Assembly (NCBI RefSeq): GCF_001939075.1
Contig: NZ_MPTA01000003.1
Span: 124,001-188,000, forward strand
Source of the DNA: Paenisporosarcina indica
GTDB taxonomy: Bacteria > Bacillota > Bacilli > Bacillales_A > Planococcaceae
Length of the DNA stretch: 64,000 bases
Direction: 5' to 3'
Under the pieces are notes generated by a model. It did not search any database. It saw only the letters and a program-made list of their open reading frames with translations, and was not told the DNA's origin. Numbering within the stretch: the first letter of the stretch is position 1; the number at the start of each line of letters is the position of its first letter. The translations under genes were made by a program, and so were the position numbers. Shown in pieces: positions 24,026 through 32,948 of this stretch.

Positions 24026-24496
24026 ATGATGACAACCCTGAATGATTTACCTTCTGCAAAAGTAGAAATGCTTATTAGAAAATCGGTTGAAGAAGTGTTT
24101 GAGGCTTTTATCGATCCTGCGATTACGACGAAATTTTGGTTCACGAAAAGTAGTGGGAAATTAGAAACGGGAAAAACTGTAAAGTGGGATTGGGAAATGT
24201 ACGGCGTTTCTGCAACTCTTGTTGTTAAAGAAGTCGAGATTAACAAACGAATATTCATTCATTTTGAGAACAACACCACCGCCGAATGGATTTTCACTCC
24301 TCGGGCAGAGAACGAAACTCTTGTCACGATTATCAACACAGGCTTTACAGGTGATCGAGATTCCATCGTCGAGCAAGTCATTGATTCAACTGGTGGATAT
24401 ACAATTGTTCTTTCCGGATTAAAGGCACTTCTTGAACACAATATTGTCTTGAACCTTGTAGCTGATAAAGCTCCGGATGCTAATGTGAATTATTGA
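24026..24496 (+). CDS. SRPBCC/AHSA1-domain protein
   Basis: This encodes 156 residues behind TAAGGAG. It fits the START-like AHSA1 family: Val-Glu-Glu-Val-Phe-Glu-Ala-Phe-Ile-Asp-Pro (about 20-30), Thr-Lys-Phe-Trp-Phe-Thr (about 34-39), Trp-Asp-Trp-Glu-Met-Tyr-Gly (about 53-59) and a closing helix with Leu-Lys-Ala-Leu-Leu-Glu. Members bind hydrophobic ligands or act with Hsp90-type partners; in Bacillales most have no known role. It is soluble and a single gene. Confidence 0.85.
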   Translation: MMTTLNDLPSAKVEMLIRKSVEEVFEAFIDPAITTKFWFTKSSGKLETGKTVKWDWEMYGVSATLVVKEVEINKRIFIHFENNTTAEWIFTPRAENETLVTIINTGFTGDRDSIVEQVIDSTGGYTIVLSGLKALLEHNIVLNLVADKAPDANVNY

Positions 24497-24654
24497 TCTT
24501 AAATAGTATTCGTAAATTGAATAAGCCACCGAGAAAAAGAATGCGGTGGCTTCGTTGTGAACTGTTTTTATGCAAGGCGCAAATGAACTCTCTCGTTTTT
24601 CATTTATTTTCAACAGCATTCTTTACCATAGCCTCATTTACATTACCTCCGCTA

Positions 24655-25653
24655 TTATGTAAAAACTTCGTTGGCAAGCAACTCATACGAACGGGTTCGG
24701 TCTGAGTAGGAATGGGTGATGGTGACAATCATGAATTCATCATTTTGATACAACGCTTGTAATTTAGTCAGTTTTGACAATACTTCTTTTGGATTGCCAA
24801 TCACCGTTTTACTCCGCATCACTTCCAACGACTTTAGATCTTCGCTGGAGTAAGGATATTGTTCAGCTTTTTCAATAGAAGGAACTCCATCAACACCTTG
24901 ACCTTTTGCAAGTTGGATTTTCCATAAGAATCCACTTAATGCAAGTTGTTGTGCTTTTTCCGTCGTTTCTGCACAAATCATTGACACAGCCACGATCGAT
25001 TCGGGTTTTCGCAACTGGGCATTTGGTTTGAAATGATCGATATAGTTTTTCATTATTTCTGGCCCGTCTTTATCGCTCATGAAATGGCCAAATGCGTAGG
25101 CCGTTCCATTCTCCGCTGCGAGTTTTGCACTCTTGCCACTCGTTCCCAGAATCCATGGTTGAGGTGAAATAACGGGAAGGGGTGCAGCAGTGATTTTCGA
25201 GTACATATGTTCAGAGGGAAAATCATCATTAATAAAATGAAGCAGTTCCTTGAAAGTGGCTGGCATGTTAAATACGTTTTGCAGGAAATTATCCGAAAGA
25301 GCCATCGTTACTTCAGCAGAACCACCGGGAGCCCTGCCAATTCCAAGATCAATACGACCTGGAAACAGAGTGGCAAGCATATTGAAACTTTCAGCCACTT
25401 TTAATGGTTTATAGTGTGGCAGTAAAATGGCACCAGCTCCGATGCGGATTTTTTCCGTGTTGGCTCCAATGTATCCGAGCATGACTTCAGGTGCTGAACA
25501 CGCAAGCCCTGAAAAGTCATGGTGTTCAGCAATCCAGTAACGCGTATACCCCATTTTCTCCCCGCTTTGTGCAAGTTGCATGGACGCTTCCATTGCCTGC
25601 CTTGCCGTTGCCCCAAAAGATACCGGTGATTGGTCTAATATGCTTAATCTCAT
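24655..25653 (-). CDS. LLM-class flavin-dependent oxidoreductase
   Basis: This encodes 332 residues. It has the bacterial luciferase-like start Leu-Ser-Ile-Leu-Asp-Gln-Ser-Pro-Val, then Tyr-Trp-Ile-Ala-Glu-His-His (about 38-44), Ile-Arg-Ile-Gly-Ala-Gly-Ala-Ile-Leu-Leu-Pro-His (about 69-80), and Gly-Arg-Ile-Asp-Leu-Gly-Ile-Gly-Arg-Ala-Pro-Gly (about 99-110). This matches the FMN-dependent group often annotated as alkanal monooxygenase-like (B. subtilis YhbW/YceB type). The substrate is unknown. It is followed upstream on the same strand by DUF3219 and SDR genes. Confidence 0.9.
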   Translation of the reverse strand: MRLSILDQSPVSFGATARQAMEASMQLAQSGEKMGYTRYWIAEHHDFSGLACSAPEVMLGYIGANTEKIRIGAGAILLPHYKPLKVAESFNMLATLFPGRIDLGIGRAPGGSAEVTMALSDNFLQNVFNMPATFKELLHFINDDFPSEHMYSKITAAPLPVISPQPWILGTSGKSAKLAAENGTAYAFGHFMSDKDGPEIMKNYIDHFKPNAQLRKPESIVAVSMICAETTEKAQQLALSGFLWKIQLAKGQGVDGVPSIEKAEQYPYSSEDLKSLEVMRSKTVIGNPKEVLSKLTKLQALYQNDEFMIVTITHSYSDRTRSYELLANEVFT

Positions 25654-25671
25654 GATAGTTTCCCCCCATCA

Positions 25672-25968
25672 CTACTTAGTTTCAATGAGCTCCAGTTGGA
25701 AATCTGCAACAGTTTGTTCATCCTTAAAATCATTTCTGGAAGTCGAGTAATTATTGATTGTTCCTTTAAAAGCCAACTCTTTTTCCGGTACTTTCACATC
25801 AAAGGTTGTTTTATATAAGTGAACAGTGACATCATGATATTCTGTCCCGCCTCTTACCTTGAAATCAAAACGAATTGTTCTTAATTCTTTGCCAACTTTA
25901 TTAATAACACTCTCTTTGAAATTTGAAACGTTGAGTACAAATTCATCCAATATCACTTCAATATCCAT
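25672..25968 (-). CDS. DUF3219 family protein (YkvR-like)
   Basis: This encodes 98 residues behind GGAGGG. It shows the family core Tyr-His-Asp-Val-Thr-Val-His-Leu-Tyr-Lys-Thr-Thr-Phe-Asp-Val-Lys-Val-Pro-Glu (about 44-62), followed by Leu-Ala-Phe-Lys-Gly and Asn-Tyr-Ser-Thr-Ser. This closely resembles B. subtilis YkvR. It is a small soluble beta-rich protein with no known function. It lies 18 bp from the LLM oxidoreductase gene on the same strand and may be co-transcribed with it. Confidence 0.85.
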   Translation of the reverse strand: MDIEVILDEFVLNVSNFKESVINKVGKELRTIRFDFKVRGGTEYHDVTVHLYKTTFDVKVPEKELAFKGTINNYSTSRNDFKDEQTVADFQLELIETK

Positions 25969-26004
25969 ACTAGATTCCCTCCGTCATTAGCTAAGTTTGA
26001 TGAA

Positions 26005-26037
26005 GAAAGAGAGCATCAACTTTATATGCTCTCTTTC
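26005..26037 (-). terminator. Terminator of the SDR gene at 26065
   Basis: On the minus strand GAAAGAGAGCAT and ATGCTCTCTTTC form a 12-bp stem followed by TTC. The T tract is short. Confidence 0.75.
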
Positions 26038-26064
26038 ACATTTATCATTTAATTTGTCTACGCA

Positions 26065-26784
26065 TTACGGATTCGTGGACCAAAGTCCCGCTTCTTTAAT
26101 AAAGATTCGTTTGTTCAGTTTCAATTGTGCGACGATAAACTCCGCAATATCTTCGGGTTGCATCACTCTGTCCGGATTGCCGTCCGTTAAGTTATTTTCG
26201 ATGGCCAGATCCGTTGCAACGGTACTAGGTGCTAGAGCTGTCACACGAATGTTATGCTTACGCACTTCCATCGCCAATGACTCGGTTAGTCCGAACACGC
26301 CAAATTTGGAGGTACTGTACGCACTTGTCAAAGGCGCTCCTTTTTGTCCTGCTGAAGACGAAATATTAATAATATCGCCGGATTTCTGCTCGATCATTCC
26401 AGGAAGAACAGCACGAGTCACATAATACACACCCATCAAATTCACTTGAATGATTTTCTCCCAGTCCGATACTTCCAAGTCCATGAAATTACCGAACTTC
26501 GCTATGCCAGCATTATTGATTAGAATGTCCACTTGTCCCAGTCCGATTGTCAATGAATCGATCGCCAGATTCACTTCATCATTAGATGATACATCTGCTT
26601 TTGCAATAAAGGCTTTTACACCGAGTGCTTCCACTTCCTTCGCAACACTCAGTAATGTTTCTTCAGATTGTGCTAAAAGACCTACATTCACTCCTTCAGC
26701 AGCTAATGCAAGCGCGATCGCTCGTCCGATCCCTCTCCCGGCACCGGTAATGATTGCGTTTTTACCTGTTAAAGTTACGCTCAT
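26065..26784 (-). CDS. Short-chain dehydrogenase/reductase (FabG-like 3-ketoacyl reductase type)
   Basis: This encodes 239 residues behind GAGGAGGGG. The cofactor motif Gly-Ala-Gly-Arg-Gly-Ile-Gly is at about 14-20, Asn-Asn-Ala-Gly at about 90-93, and catalytic Ser in Ile-Ser-Ser-Ser-Ala, Tyr in Ser-Ala-Tyr-Ser-Thr-Ser-Lys at about 154-158. This is a classical SDR that prefers NADP(H), often labelled 3-ketoacyl-ACP reductase. The substrate is not determined. It is a single gene with its own terminator. Confidence 0.88.
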   Translation of the reverse strand: MSVTLTGKNAIITGAGRGIGRAIALALAAEGVNVGLLAQSEETLLSVAKEVEALGVKAFIAKADVSSNDEVNLAIDSLTIGLGQVDILINNAGIAKFGNFMDLEVSDWEKIIQVNLMGVYYVTRAVLPGMIEQKSGDIINISSSAGQKGAPLTSAYSTSKFGVFGLTESLAMEVRKHNIRVTALAPSTVATDLAIENNLTDGNPDRVMQPEDIAEFIVAQLKLNKRIFIKEAGLWSTNP

Positions 26785-26903
26785 AAACTTCCCCTCCTCT
26801 GAATGCTTAAGTAATTTCCAAACACAAAGTCAGTATATCTTAAGCTGGCAATTGATGAAACAAAGTCGACTTTAAACCAATGACCTTCAAACTGGCACCT
26901 GAA

Positions 26904-27956
26904 CTACAACCCAGTCGAGCAAAACAGGACAATCCTCCAGCCATCCGGATCTTCAATCGTAATTCCAGCGTCTCCCCAATAAGGATTTTCTGCTTCAGCT
27001 TCAGGATATCCCATTTCCTTCAACCTACTAGCAACGATGGAAATTATATCCCAATTCGGTAAATAAAATACGAGCAAATTGTCTTTAGTTGGAGCAGGGC
27101 AAGGTGTACCTGCTCTATGACTCGTAAACTCCAAGTGAACGTTCGCGTCAGGCATGCCATACATGACACCATTAAATTCATTATGTTCCCAGAACTCACC
27201 GATTCTCTTTAGCCCTAAACCCTTTTCGTAAAACGCTATGACCTTCTCAAGTTGATCTGTTGGTCTTGCGATTCTCATTTGAACGACAGGAAGTGCATTG
27301 GACCAAGCCTTTTTCACCTTGACTGTCAAAGGTAAGCTCGAATGTTTCAAAATTTGAAAGTGTTCCCCTTCTACTTCAACTACTAGCGGATGGATTGTAG
27401 CGGGTCTATCTGTCGGATACCAATTCCGCCCTTCCTTGACCAAGACAAAATTTCCAGACTCATCACCATAAAAACGAAATGTATCAGATGAAGAATGATT
27501 CACGTTTTTAATTGGAGACATGAACTTACTCATTTCCTCAACACTTTCACAAGGGAGCCCGATCTCACATACATCAACCCAACCTACATGATTTTCACCA
27601 ATTTGGATAGTACGCTCCAAAATCTCGAGAATGTTTCCATTAGGATCGGTAAAATACAGTTGCTTGCCCTTCCAATATCCACTCAATTGACCATCAGAAT
27701 CAGGTAAGAGATTAACGTGACGCTCTATCAGTTTCTTGAACATATAGTCATAGAAAGCAAGATTAGTCCTTAATGCCAAATGGTATAAAGGAACTTCATT
27801 GTCACTAGATTGTAAAAACGTAATATGAGTATTTCCTGCTCGTACTGTAAAAAAACCATCCTTTGCCCTTACGATTGGCATCTCCAAAATTTCAGTATAG
27901 AACTCTCTCATTTTTTCAAGGTTACCGGTCTCTAATACAATTCTAAGAATTTTCAT
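26904..27956 (-). CDS. Two-domain VOC (glyoxalase/bleomycin resistance-like) protein
   Basis: This encodes 350 residues from the ATG at 27956 behind GGAGGTG. The N-terminal VOC domain (Gly-Asn-Leu-Glu-Lys-Met-Arg-Glu-Phe-Tyr, then Phe-Thr-Asp-Pro-Asn-Gly-Asn at about 107-113) is followed by a middle segment of about 100 residues and a C-terminal VOC domain (Val-Ile-Ala-Phe-Tyr-Glu-Lys-Gly-Leu-Gly, then Glu-Asp-Pro-Asp-Gly-Trp). Single VOC proteins are about 130 residues, so this looks like a fusion or extended member. Members of the family are metal-dependent lyases, dioxygenases or binding proteins. The function is unknown. Confidence 0.8.
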   Translation of the reverse strand: MKILRIVLETGNLEKMREFYTEILEMPIVRAKDGFFTVRAGNTHITFLQSSDNEVPLYHLALRTNLAFYDYMFKKLIERHVNLLPDSDGQLSGYWKGKQLYFTDPNGNILEILERTIQIGENHVGWVDVCEIGLPCESVEEMSKFMSPIKNVNHSSSDTFRFYGDESGNFVLVKEGRNWYPTDRPATIHPLVVEVEGEHFQILKHSSLPLTVKVKKAWSNALPVVQMRIARPTDQLEKVIAFYEKGLGLKRIGEFWEHNEFNGVMYGMPDANVHLEFTSHRAGTPCPAPTKDNLLVFYLPNWDIISIVASRLKEMGYPEAEAENPYWGDAGITIEDPDGWRIVLFCSTGL

Positions 27957-28067
27957 TTTCAACACCTCCATTCAATTGTACTAGAGCCCTTAATCAAACC
28001 ATATGTACAAAAGGATGAAAGGTTTCTACATCTTTTGGATGAGCAATGAAACCGATACTGGATTTCG

Positions 28068-28586
28068 CTAAATACCATTCAACACTTCCAACGTTGATAT
28101 CACATGTTCCAGAAAATCTTTAATGTCGCCCATATGCTCCTCATTAATTTTATGGTTAAATGCCACTTCAATAATGTCCAGGTAACTTGGTGGTGAATCT
28201 TTTACATATACGAAACTCAGTGCTTGAGTGATCGGGAGGTCAGGTTCCCAAATCTTGTTTAGCGATTCCTCAATTTCTTTACACTGGTTGGTTACGTTTT
28301 GAATACGCTTATAAAATCGCAAGTACATAGAACAACCCGGACTTTTTCCAGGCTGCTCCAATATCTCTGCTGCCAGTTCTTCAATAGAGGCTTCTATTAT
28401 TATTTCTGCTTTCACGTCTTGCTGATCGACCAGTGTAAATTGAATACCAAAATCTCGTTTAATGATAGAAAAATCCATTCGATCGAACCTATTTGTAATC
28501 GCAATTTTGCGATCTATATTATCTAAATCGTACACCTGGTTTTCTATTGCTACTTTTAAGTTTTCAAATATTGTTGGATCATACAT
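28068..28586 (-). CDS. Conserved-looking protein of unknown function
   Basis: This encodes 172 residues behind TGGAGG. It is soluble, mixed alpha/beta, with an amphipathic N-terminal helix, a central Glu-Ala-Ser-Ile-Glu-Glu-Leu-Ala-Ala-Glu-Ile-Leu helix, and a C-terminal helix. I see no catalytic motif. It is adjacent to pnuC but about 80 bp apart. Confidence 0.6.
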   Translation of the reverse strand: MYDPTIFENLKVAIENQVYDLDNIDRKIAITNRFDRMDFSIIKRDFGIQFTLVDQQDVKAEIIIEASIEELAAEILEQPGKSPGCSMYLRFYKRIQNVTNQCKEIEESLNKIWEPDLPITQALSFVYVKDSPPSYLDIIEVAFNHKINEEHMGDIKDFLEHVISTLEVLNGI

Positions 28587-28665
28587 ATCGATTCCTCCAG
28601 ATTATATTCCCGTGCACTCATTATTTTTTGTGCGTGAAGAAACTTTCCTCCAAACATTCACAGCT

Positions 28666-29364
28666 TCATTGTTTTGCCAGCTGTTTTTTGCTGATTTTCA
28701 TCCAGTTAATGTAGCCGTACACACTATTCAGGAGAAATGCAGACCACATGACTAACATGGACCAATCGTTTCCGCCAGATGTCATCAAGATAATCGCCCA
28801 TAATGTAATTGAAAGAACATTAACGGCAATCCATAAAATCCATTGTTCCACATAACGTTTCACCAATAATAGTTGTGCCACCACTGACAAAACAACAGCG
28901 ATTGAATCAATACGAACTTGTTTGCCACCCAATGAATGTAAAAAATATGCATAAATAATAGAAGAAACAACAATAACAAGAGATAACTGAATCCATTGTT
29001 TTTTATTTAGTCGTTTTACAATCACATCTTCGCCTTTTGTACTTTCTCGCGTTTTGTTTTTATTCCATAAATACATACCGATAAATTGAAACGGGAAATA
29101 AAAAAGTCCGTTTAACATCGCTTCACCATACAAACCGTAACTAAATGAAATGTATGAATAAGTTCCCGATTGAATAATGCCGAAGAAATAATTTGAGATT
29201 TTCCCTTTGGCAATTAATACTACGGCAATCATTCCAGTAATTGAAGAAATTAAACCAATCAAAGAATCTCCCAAAGCAAAAAACAAATAAATGTTTATGG
29301 CCGTAAAAACTGCCAACCAAATTTTTTCAAATGTTGTCCACTCATGCCATATGCGTTTTAACAT
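28666..29364 (-). CDS. pnuC: Nicotinamide riboside transporter PnuC
   Basis: This encodes 232 residues with about seven membrane segments. The family landmarks are present: Tyr-Phe-Phe-Gly-Ile-Ile-Gln-Ser-Gly-Thr-Tyr (about 58-68), Gln-Phe-Ile-Gly-Met-Tyr-Leu-Trp (about 92-99), Val-Glu-Gln-Trp-Ile-Leu-Trp-Ile-Ala-Val-Asn (about 170-180) and Ser-Val-Tyr-Gly-Tyr-Ile-Asn-Trp near the end. PnuC lets nicotinamide riboside enter down its gradient, and phosphorylation in the cytoplasm traps it. It is a single gene; no NadR-type kinase is nearby. Confidence 0.9.
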   Translation of the reverse strand: MLKRIWHEWTTFEKIWLAVFTAINIYLFFALGDSLIGLISSITGMIAVVLIAKGKISNYFFGIIQSGTYSYISFSYGLYGEAMLNGLFYFPFQFIGMYLWNKNKTRESTKGEDVIVKRLNKKQWIQLSLVIVVSSIIYAYFLHSLGGKQVRIDSIAVVLSVVAQLLLVKRYVEQWILWIAVNVLSITLWAIILMTSGGNDWSMLVMWSAFLLNSVYGYINWMKISKKQLAKQ

Positions 29365-29491
29365 TCATACTCTCCCTTTTGGAAGAAAAAATTAATCGGT
29401 CACGTATCTTTAATATTGAAAAAAAAAAAAATACTTTTGCCATTATTTATCTTCCTAAAACAAGTGTGCATGATATTGCGGAGTTTCATCC

Positions 29492-29986
29492 CTATAATGT
29501 TTTTTGATTGAAATGGTACAACGCTTCATTGACTGCATGCATATCATGGATGCGATTCTTAAGACAATACTGGATGATTAAATCGAATGTGCTGCTACCC
29601 GATAAGGAATATCCAGCAGAACTTAGCAAAGCATCGGTTCCCTCTTTGTCTAACTGCAAGGCCAATGCAAGCGCAATAGTTGTATTTTTCCCTGGCCGAT
29701 AGTCCGGTTTGCGGATTTTCGAAAAATGTCTTCGATCGATACCCGCCTTCTGATAGATTTCTGTATCCTGTACACCAGCAATGTCGATTAATCGGAACAA
29801 CTCTTCGTTCAATGTTGGTTGGCGATGATTGTCAATATAGTCCTCCAAATCAGTCGTTAAGAAAATTTCCGACTCAAGCTGATTCACCTGGCAAATCGCT
29901 TTTTCGCTTAAAACACCCAGTTCTTGAATATTCGAGTGAGACTGAATATAGTCGTGTATATCAATCAGAGTCTGTTTATCGAGCAT
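29492..29986 (-). CDS. Helix-turn-helix-like protein paired with a vWA gene
   Basis: This encodes 164 residues behind AGGGAGGC. The middle part reads like an XRE-type fold: Asp-Thr-Glu-Ile-Tyr-Gln-Lys-Ala-Gly-Ile-Asp-Arg-Arg-His-Phe-Ser-Lys-Ile-Arg (about 74-92), followed by Pro-Gly-Lys-Asn-Thr-Thr-Ile-Ala-Leu-Ala-Leu-Ala-Leu-Gln-Leu. The N-terminal 60 residues are a separate helical part. It is divergent from the vWA-domain gene at 30073 with an 86-bp shared promoter region. This arrangement suggests a regulator or partner of the vWA protein. Confidence 0.7.
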   Translation of the reverse strand: MLDKQTLIDIHDYIQSHSNIQELGVLSEKAICQVNQLESEIFLTTDLEDYIDNHRQPTLNEELFRLIDIAGVQDTEIYQKAGIDRRHFSKIRKPDYRPGKNTTIALALALQLDKEGTDALLSSAGYSLSGSSTFDLIIQYCLKNRIHDMHAVNEALYHFNQKTL

Positions 29987-30072
29987 GGTTTTGCCTCCCT
30001 AAATGTCGCTTTGCAGGCGACCATATCATGGTGAGATATTGCTAGTATTATCATAACAACAAACGAAAGAGG

Positions 30073-30666
30073 ATGATGACTTTGAATGTGAATGTAACCG
30101 AAATTATTTACCTTCTCGATCGCAGCGGGTCCATGTCAGGACTTGAAAGTGATACCATCGGCGGTTTCAATGCATTTATTGCAAAGCAGTGCCAACTCGG
30201 TAAAGTGTCACTCACGGCAGTTCTATTTGACGATCAATATGAAATCCTATGGAACGGAATCGATGCATCAGTCGCAAAGCTGACGCATGAAAATTATTAT
30301 GTAAGAGGTACTACTGCCTTGTTAGACGCAGTCGGCAAATCAATACTTGATGTTAATCACAGATTAACTCATACACATGCTGATCAAAAACCAGGAAAAG
30401 TCATATTTGTCATCACCACAGACGGGATGGAAAACGCCAGTCGAGAATTCACGTATGAAAAAGTGAAAGAACGTATTAAACATCAGGAAGAGAAACATAA
30501 CTGGGAGTTCATTTTCATCGGAGCCAACATGGATGCGGCAAAAGAAGCCAGCAGCATGGGGATACAATCAGATAATGCCTTTAACTTTGTCGCATCAGAA
30601 GTGGGTGTCGAGTCCATGTTTGAAATGGTGAATGAAAATGTGTCAAGAAGACGGCGACGGCGTTAG
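30073..30666 (+). CDS. von Willebrand factor type A domain protein
   Basis: This encodes 197 residues. The metal-ion-dependent adhesion site is intact: Asp-Arg-Ser-Gly-Ser-Met-Ser (about 16-22), Thr in Gly-Thr-Thr-Ala-Leu-Leu-Asp at about 79, and Thr-Thr-Asp-Gly-Met-Glu at about 115. The protein consists almost only of this domain and ends in a run of six Arg. The ribosome site AAGAGG is close to ATG 30073, so the true start may be TTG 30082. There is no signal peptide, so it is cytoplasmic, like TerY-type or other intracellular vWA proteins. It is divergent from the HTH gene at 29492. Confidence 0.85.
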   Translation: MMTLNVNVTEIIYLLDRSGSMSGLESDTIGGFNAFIAKQCQLGKVSLTAVLFDDQYEILWNGIDASVAKLTHENYYVRGTTALLDAVGKSILDVNHRLTHTHADQKPGKVIFVITTDGMENASREFTYEKVKERIKHQEEKHNWEFIFIGANMDAAKEASSMGIQSDNAFNFVASEVGVESMFEMVNENVSRRRRRR

Positions 30667-30831
30667 TATCAATCGGCGGGTGACTTCATCACTCCCCCCA
30701 TCCCTCTGTTTTCAGACCTTCCTACGCTGGATATGCGTCCGTTGTCCCTTACATTCTGTTTTACCCGATCACCCAATTTCTTTCATAAAAATACCCCTTA
30801 AAAGGTAGTTGACTACTAAAAAGTCCTTTCA

Positions 30832-30999
30832 ATCTAAACAAGCGAGTCTTCCCTCGATAACATCCTGGGAGGACTCGTTAGTTTTTTATAGACACCACAC
30901 TGATTTAGATGGTATCAATATGCCTAGGCAGAACTAGCGCAGGCGCCTTTCAAGTGTTAGCCGGAGCATTATTATAGGGAATACTTAGTCCAGTCTATA
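30832..30999 (-). repeat. Interspersed structured repeat, copy C
   Basis: Read on the minus strand it starts TATAGACTGGACTAAGTATT, continues CTCCGGCTAACACTTG, AAAGGCGCCTGCGCTAG and ends with the hairpin CGAGTCCTCCC...GGGAAGACTCG. It lacks the about 45-bp middle part found in copies A and B (TTTGTGATGCC...AGAAGCCAG). The terminal hairpin also reads as a terminator on the plus strand (TTAGTTTTTT) for the vWA gene. The rest of 30667-31168 shows no supported gene. Confidence 0.75.
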
Positions 31000-31168
31000 A
31001 TGGTGTCTTTTTCAGTGACATCCATAATGATAGGAAAAGCTATGAATACTGGATTCGGGGGAGTCCCCAATGTTATACATATCTTTGAAAAAAGGATTTG
31101 TAGGCTCCAGCCTAGAATATTTCAGTAATGAAATAATAAAAATTAATTTTCGAGAGGATGAATAGGGT

Positions 31169-32029
31169 ATGCATACATTCAATTCAATAGTAGAAGATTA
31201 CAACCTCCTTCATAAAAAGCAAGACATATTAAAGATTGCGGCTTCATCAATTGGTATTTTGAAAGAGAAAACTGACGATAAAAATATTCAAATTGGTGGA
31301 TCCAAATTTGGAGGACTTCCTGATTTACCACCTTCCTTTTCTTTTCCCCAATACCATAATGGCCCCTTATCTTTTTTAGCTCAACTTAACCTAAAAGATC
31401 TTACATTTTCAGAAACCGATGATTTGTTGCCAAAAACGGGAATGCTGTATTTCTTTTACGATGTAGTAAATCAACCATGGGGCTTTGAAAAAGAAGACAG
31501 TGATAGTTATAAGGTTCTTTATTTCGATGGGGATTTAGATGACTTATCTCGCACTTCCTATCCTCAAATAACGGAAGACTATTACCCATTACCATCGCAT
31601 AAAGTGGAATTCACAAAAATGCTGACTTTTCCTGAAGATCCAGTAGGCTTGGAACTGGACGAATCAGAGTTGGATGATTACTTTGAGTTCAGGGAAGCAA
31701 TCATGCAACCTCGTAAAACAGACAATACCCATCAAGAACTTGATGAGGAATCGGCTATTCCAAAACACTACCTCCTAGGTGAACCTTTCAACATACAAAA
31801 TAACGTATTGGAAGATGTCATTTATTATGAGAATGACGAAAAAATAGAATGGAATTCAGCTGAAATGGACTCGAAAAGAAAGAAGATGACCTTACTATTT
31901 CAAATGGACAGTGACGAGGATTTAGATGTCATGTGGGGCGATGTAGGAATGCTTTACTTTTGTATATATAAAACCGACCTAATCAAAAAACAATTTGACC
32001 AAGTAAAGTTTATTCTCCAGTGTTACTGA
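31169..32029 (+). CDS. ywqG: YwqG family protein (DUF1963)
   Basis: This encodes 286 residues. It has the YwqG/DUF1963 pattern: Ser-Lys-Phe-Gly-Gly-Leu-Pro-Asp-Leu-Pro-Pro (about 45-55), Leu-Ser-Phe-Leu-Ala-Gln-Leu-Asn-Leu (about 67-75), Gly-Met-Leu-Tyr-Phe-Phe-Tyr-Asp (about 91-98), and near the end Leu-Leu-Phe-Gln-Met-Asp-Ser-Asp followed by Trp-Gly-Asp-Val-Gly-Met-Leu-Tyr-Phe. The family is common in Bacillales and its role is unknown. It is soluble and a single gene. Confidence 0.9.
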   Translation: MHTFNSIVEDYNLLHKKQDILKIAASSIGILKEKTDDKNIQIGGSKFGGLPDLPPSFSFPQYHNGPLSFLAQLNLKDLTFSETDDLLPKTGMLYFFYDVVNQPWGFEKEDSDSYKVLYFDGDLDDLSRTSYPQITEDYYPLPSHKVEFTKMLTFPEDPVGLELDESELDDYFEFREAIMQPRKTDNTHQELDEESAIPKHYLLGEPFNIQNNVLEDVIYYENDEKIEWNSAEMDSKRKKMTLLFQMDSDEDLDVMWGDVGMLYFCIYKTDLIKKQFDQVKFILQCY

Positions 32030-32245
32030 TACCCAATACCGGATTAATTTAAGTATTATTTTCGTATTGACACGGCCGGAGGATGCATTTTCGGCCACTT
32101 TTGAATTTCATTTACAGGTAACAGTCACGACCTGATAATCGTCAGCTAAAGAAAAGTATTCTGAATGCTAAACCGTACAATTCACCCGAAGTCTCATGTA
32201 TGCATAGCATATGGATATGTGTAAATTAACAATGGAGGAATGCGT

Positions 32246-32737
32246 ATGGTACTTTTTCAATCTTTTCAAGGGACCATCACCATGATCAGTGATTTCCCGA
32301 TAAGTACAAATGGTGAAGACGAGGGTTGCTATACATTACTATCGGTCGATAACGGCATGGGGGCATCAGTAAATTTCGTGGTGGCACCCACAACTTATTT
32401 TGTAGACCACGTAATGGTCTCAGTAGGAGACAGGGTAACTGGATATTATGATGGGAATGCCCCTGTTCCCCTTATTTACCCACCCCAATATCGGGCACTT
32501 GTCATGGTAAAAGACAATCCAAATCAAAATGTAAAAGTAGACTACTTCAATAGTCAGTTGGAAAGTCGTGATGGGCAGTTAAAATTGAATCTTTCACCCT
32601 TCACGCCAATCGTTTTGATAAATGGGCAAGCCTTCACACGGAATCCTGCGAACCGCAATCTAATTGTGATTTATGGACCGACAACCAGAAGCATACCAGC
32701 CCAGACTACACCTTATGAAATTATTGTTTGGTGTTAG
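32246..32737 (+). CDS. Protein of unknown function with beta-rich fold
   Basis: This encodes 163 residues from the ATG at 32246, 7 bases after GGAGG; an ATG 6 bases earlier is too close to that site. The sequence is short beta strands with little charge (Ser-Val-Asn-Phe-Val-Val-Ala-Pro-Thr-Thr-Tyr-Phe-Val, Arg-Val-Thr-Gly-Tyr-Tyr-Asp-Gly, Pro-Leu-Ile-Tyr-Pro-Pro-Gln-Tyr), suggesting an OB-like or small beta-barrel fold. There is no signal peptide. I do not recognise a named family. Confidence 0.6.
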   Translation: MVLFQSFQGTITMISDFPISTNGEDEGCYTLLSVDNGMGASVNFVVAPTTYFVDHVMVSVGDRVTGYYDGNAPVPLIYPPQYRALVMVKDNPNQNVKVDYFNSQLESRDGQLKLNLSPFTPIVLINGQAFTRNPANRNLIVIYGPTTRSIPAQTTPYEIIVWC

Positions 32738-32948
32738 AAACCACATGGTAGACATACGACTAATTCAGAAATATATATGTTTTTATATATTCCTGGGTTT
32801 TTCACAAAGTAGGTAATAATGATGAAATTTTCAATTGGTTGATTTATCGATCCATTATGTACCCGAATAATTTCATAGAAGGTGCCAGGCTGGGGCATGG
32901 CTGATTTTTTATAACACAGGGTGCAATCATAACATTAGTACCCGAAAA

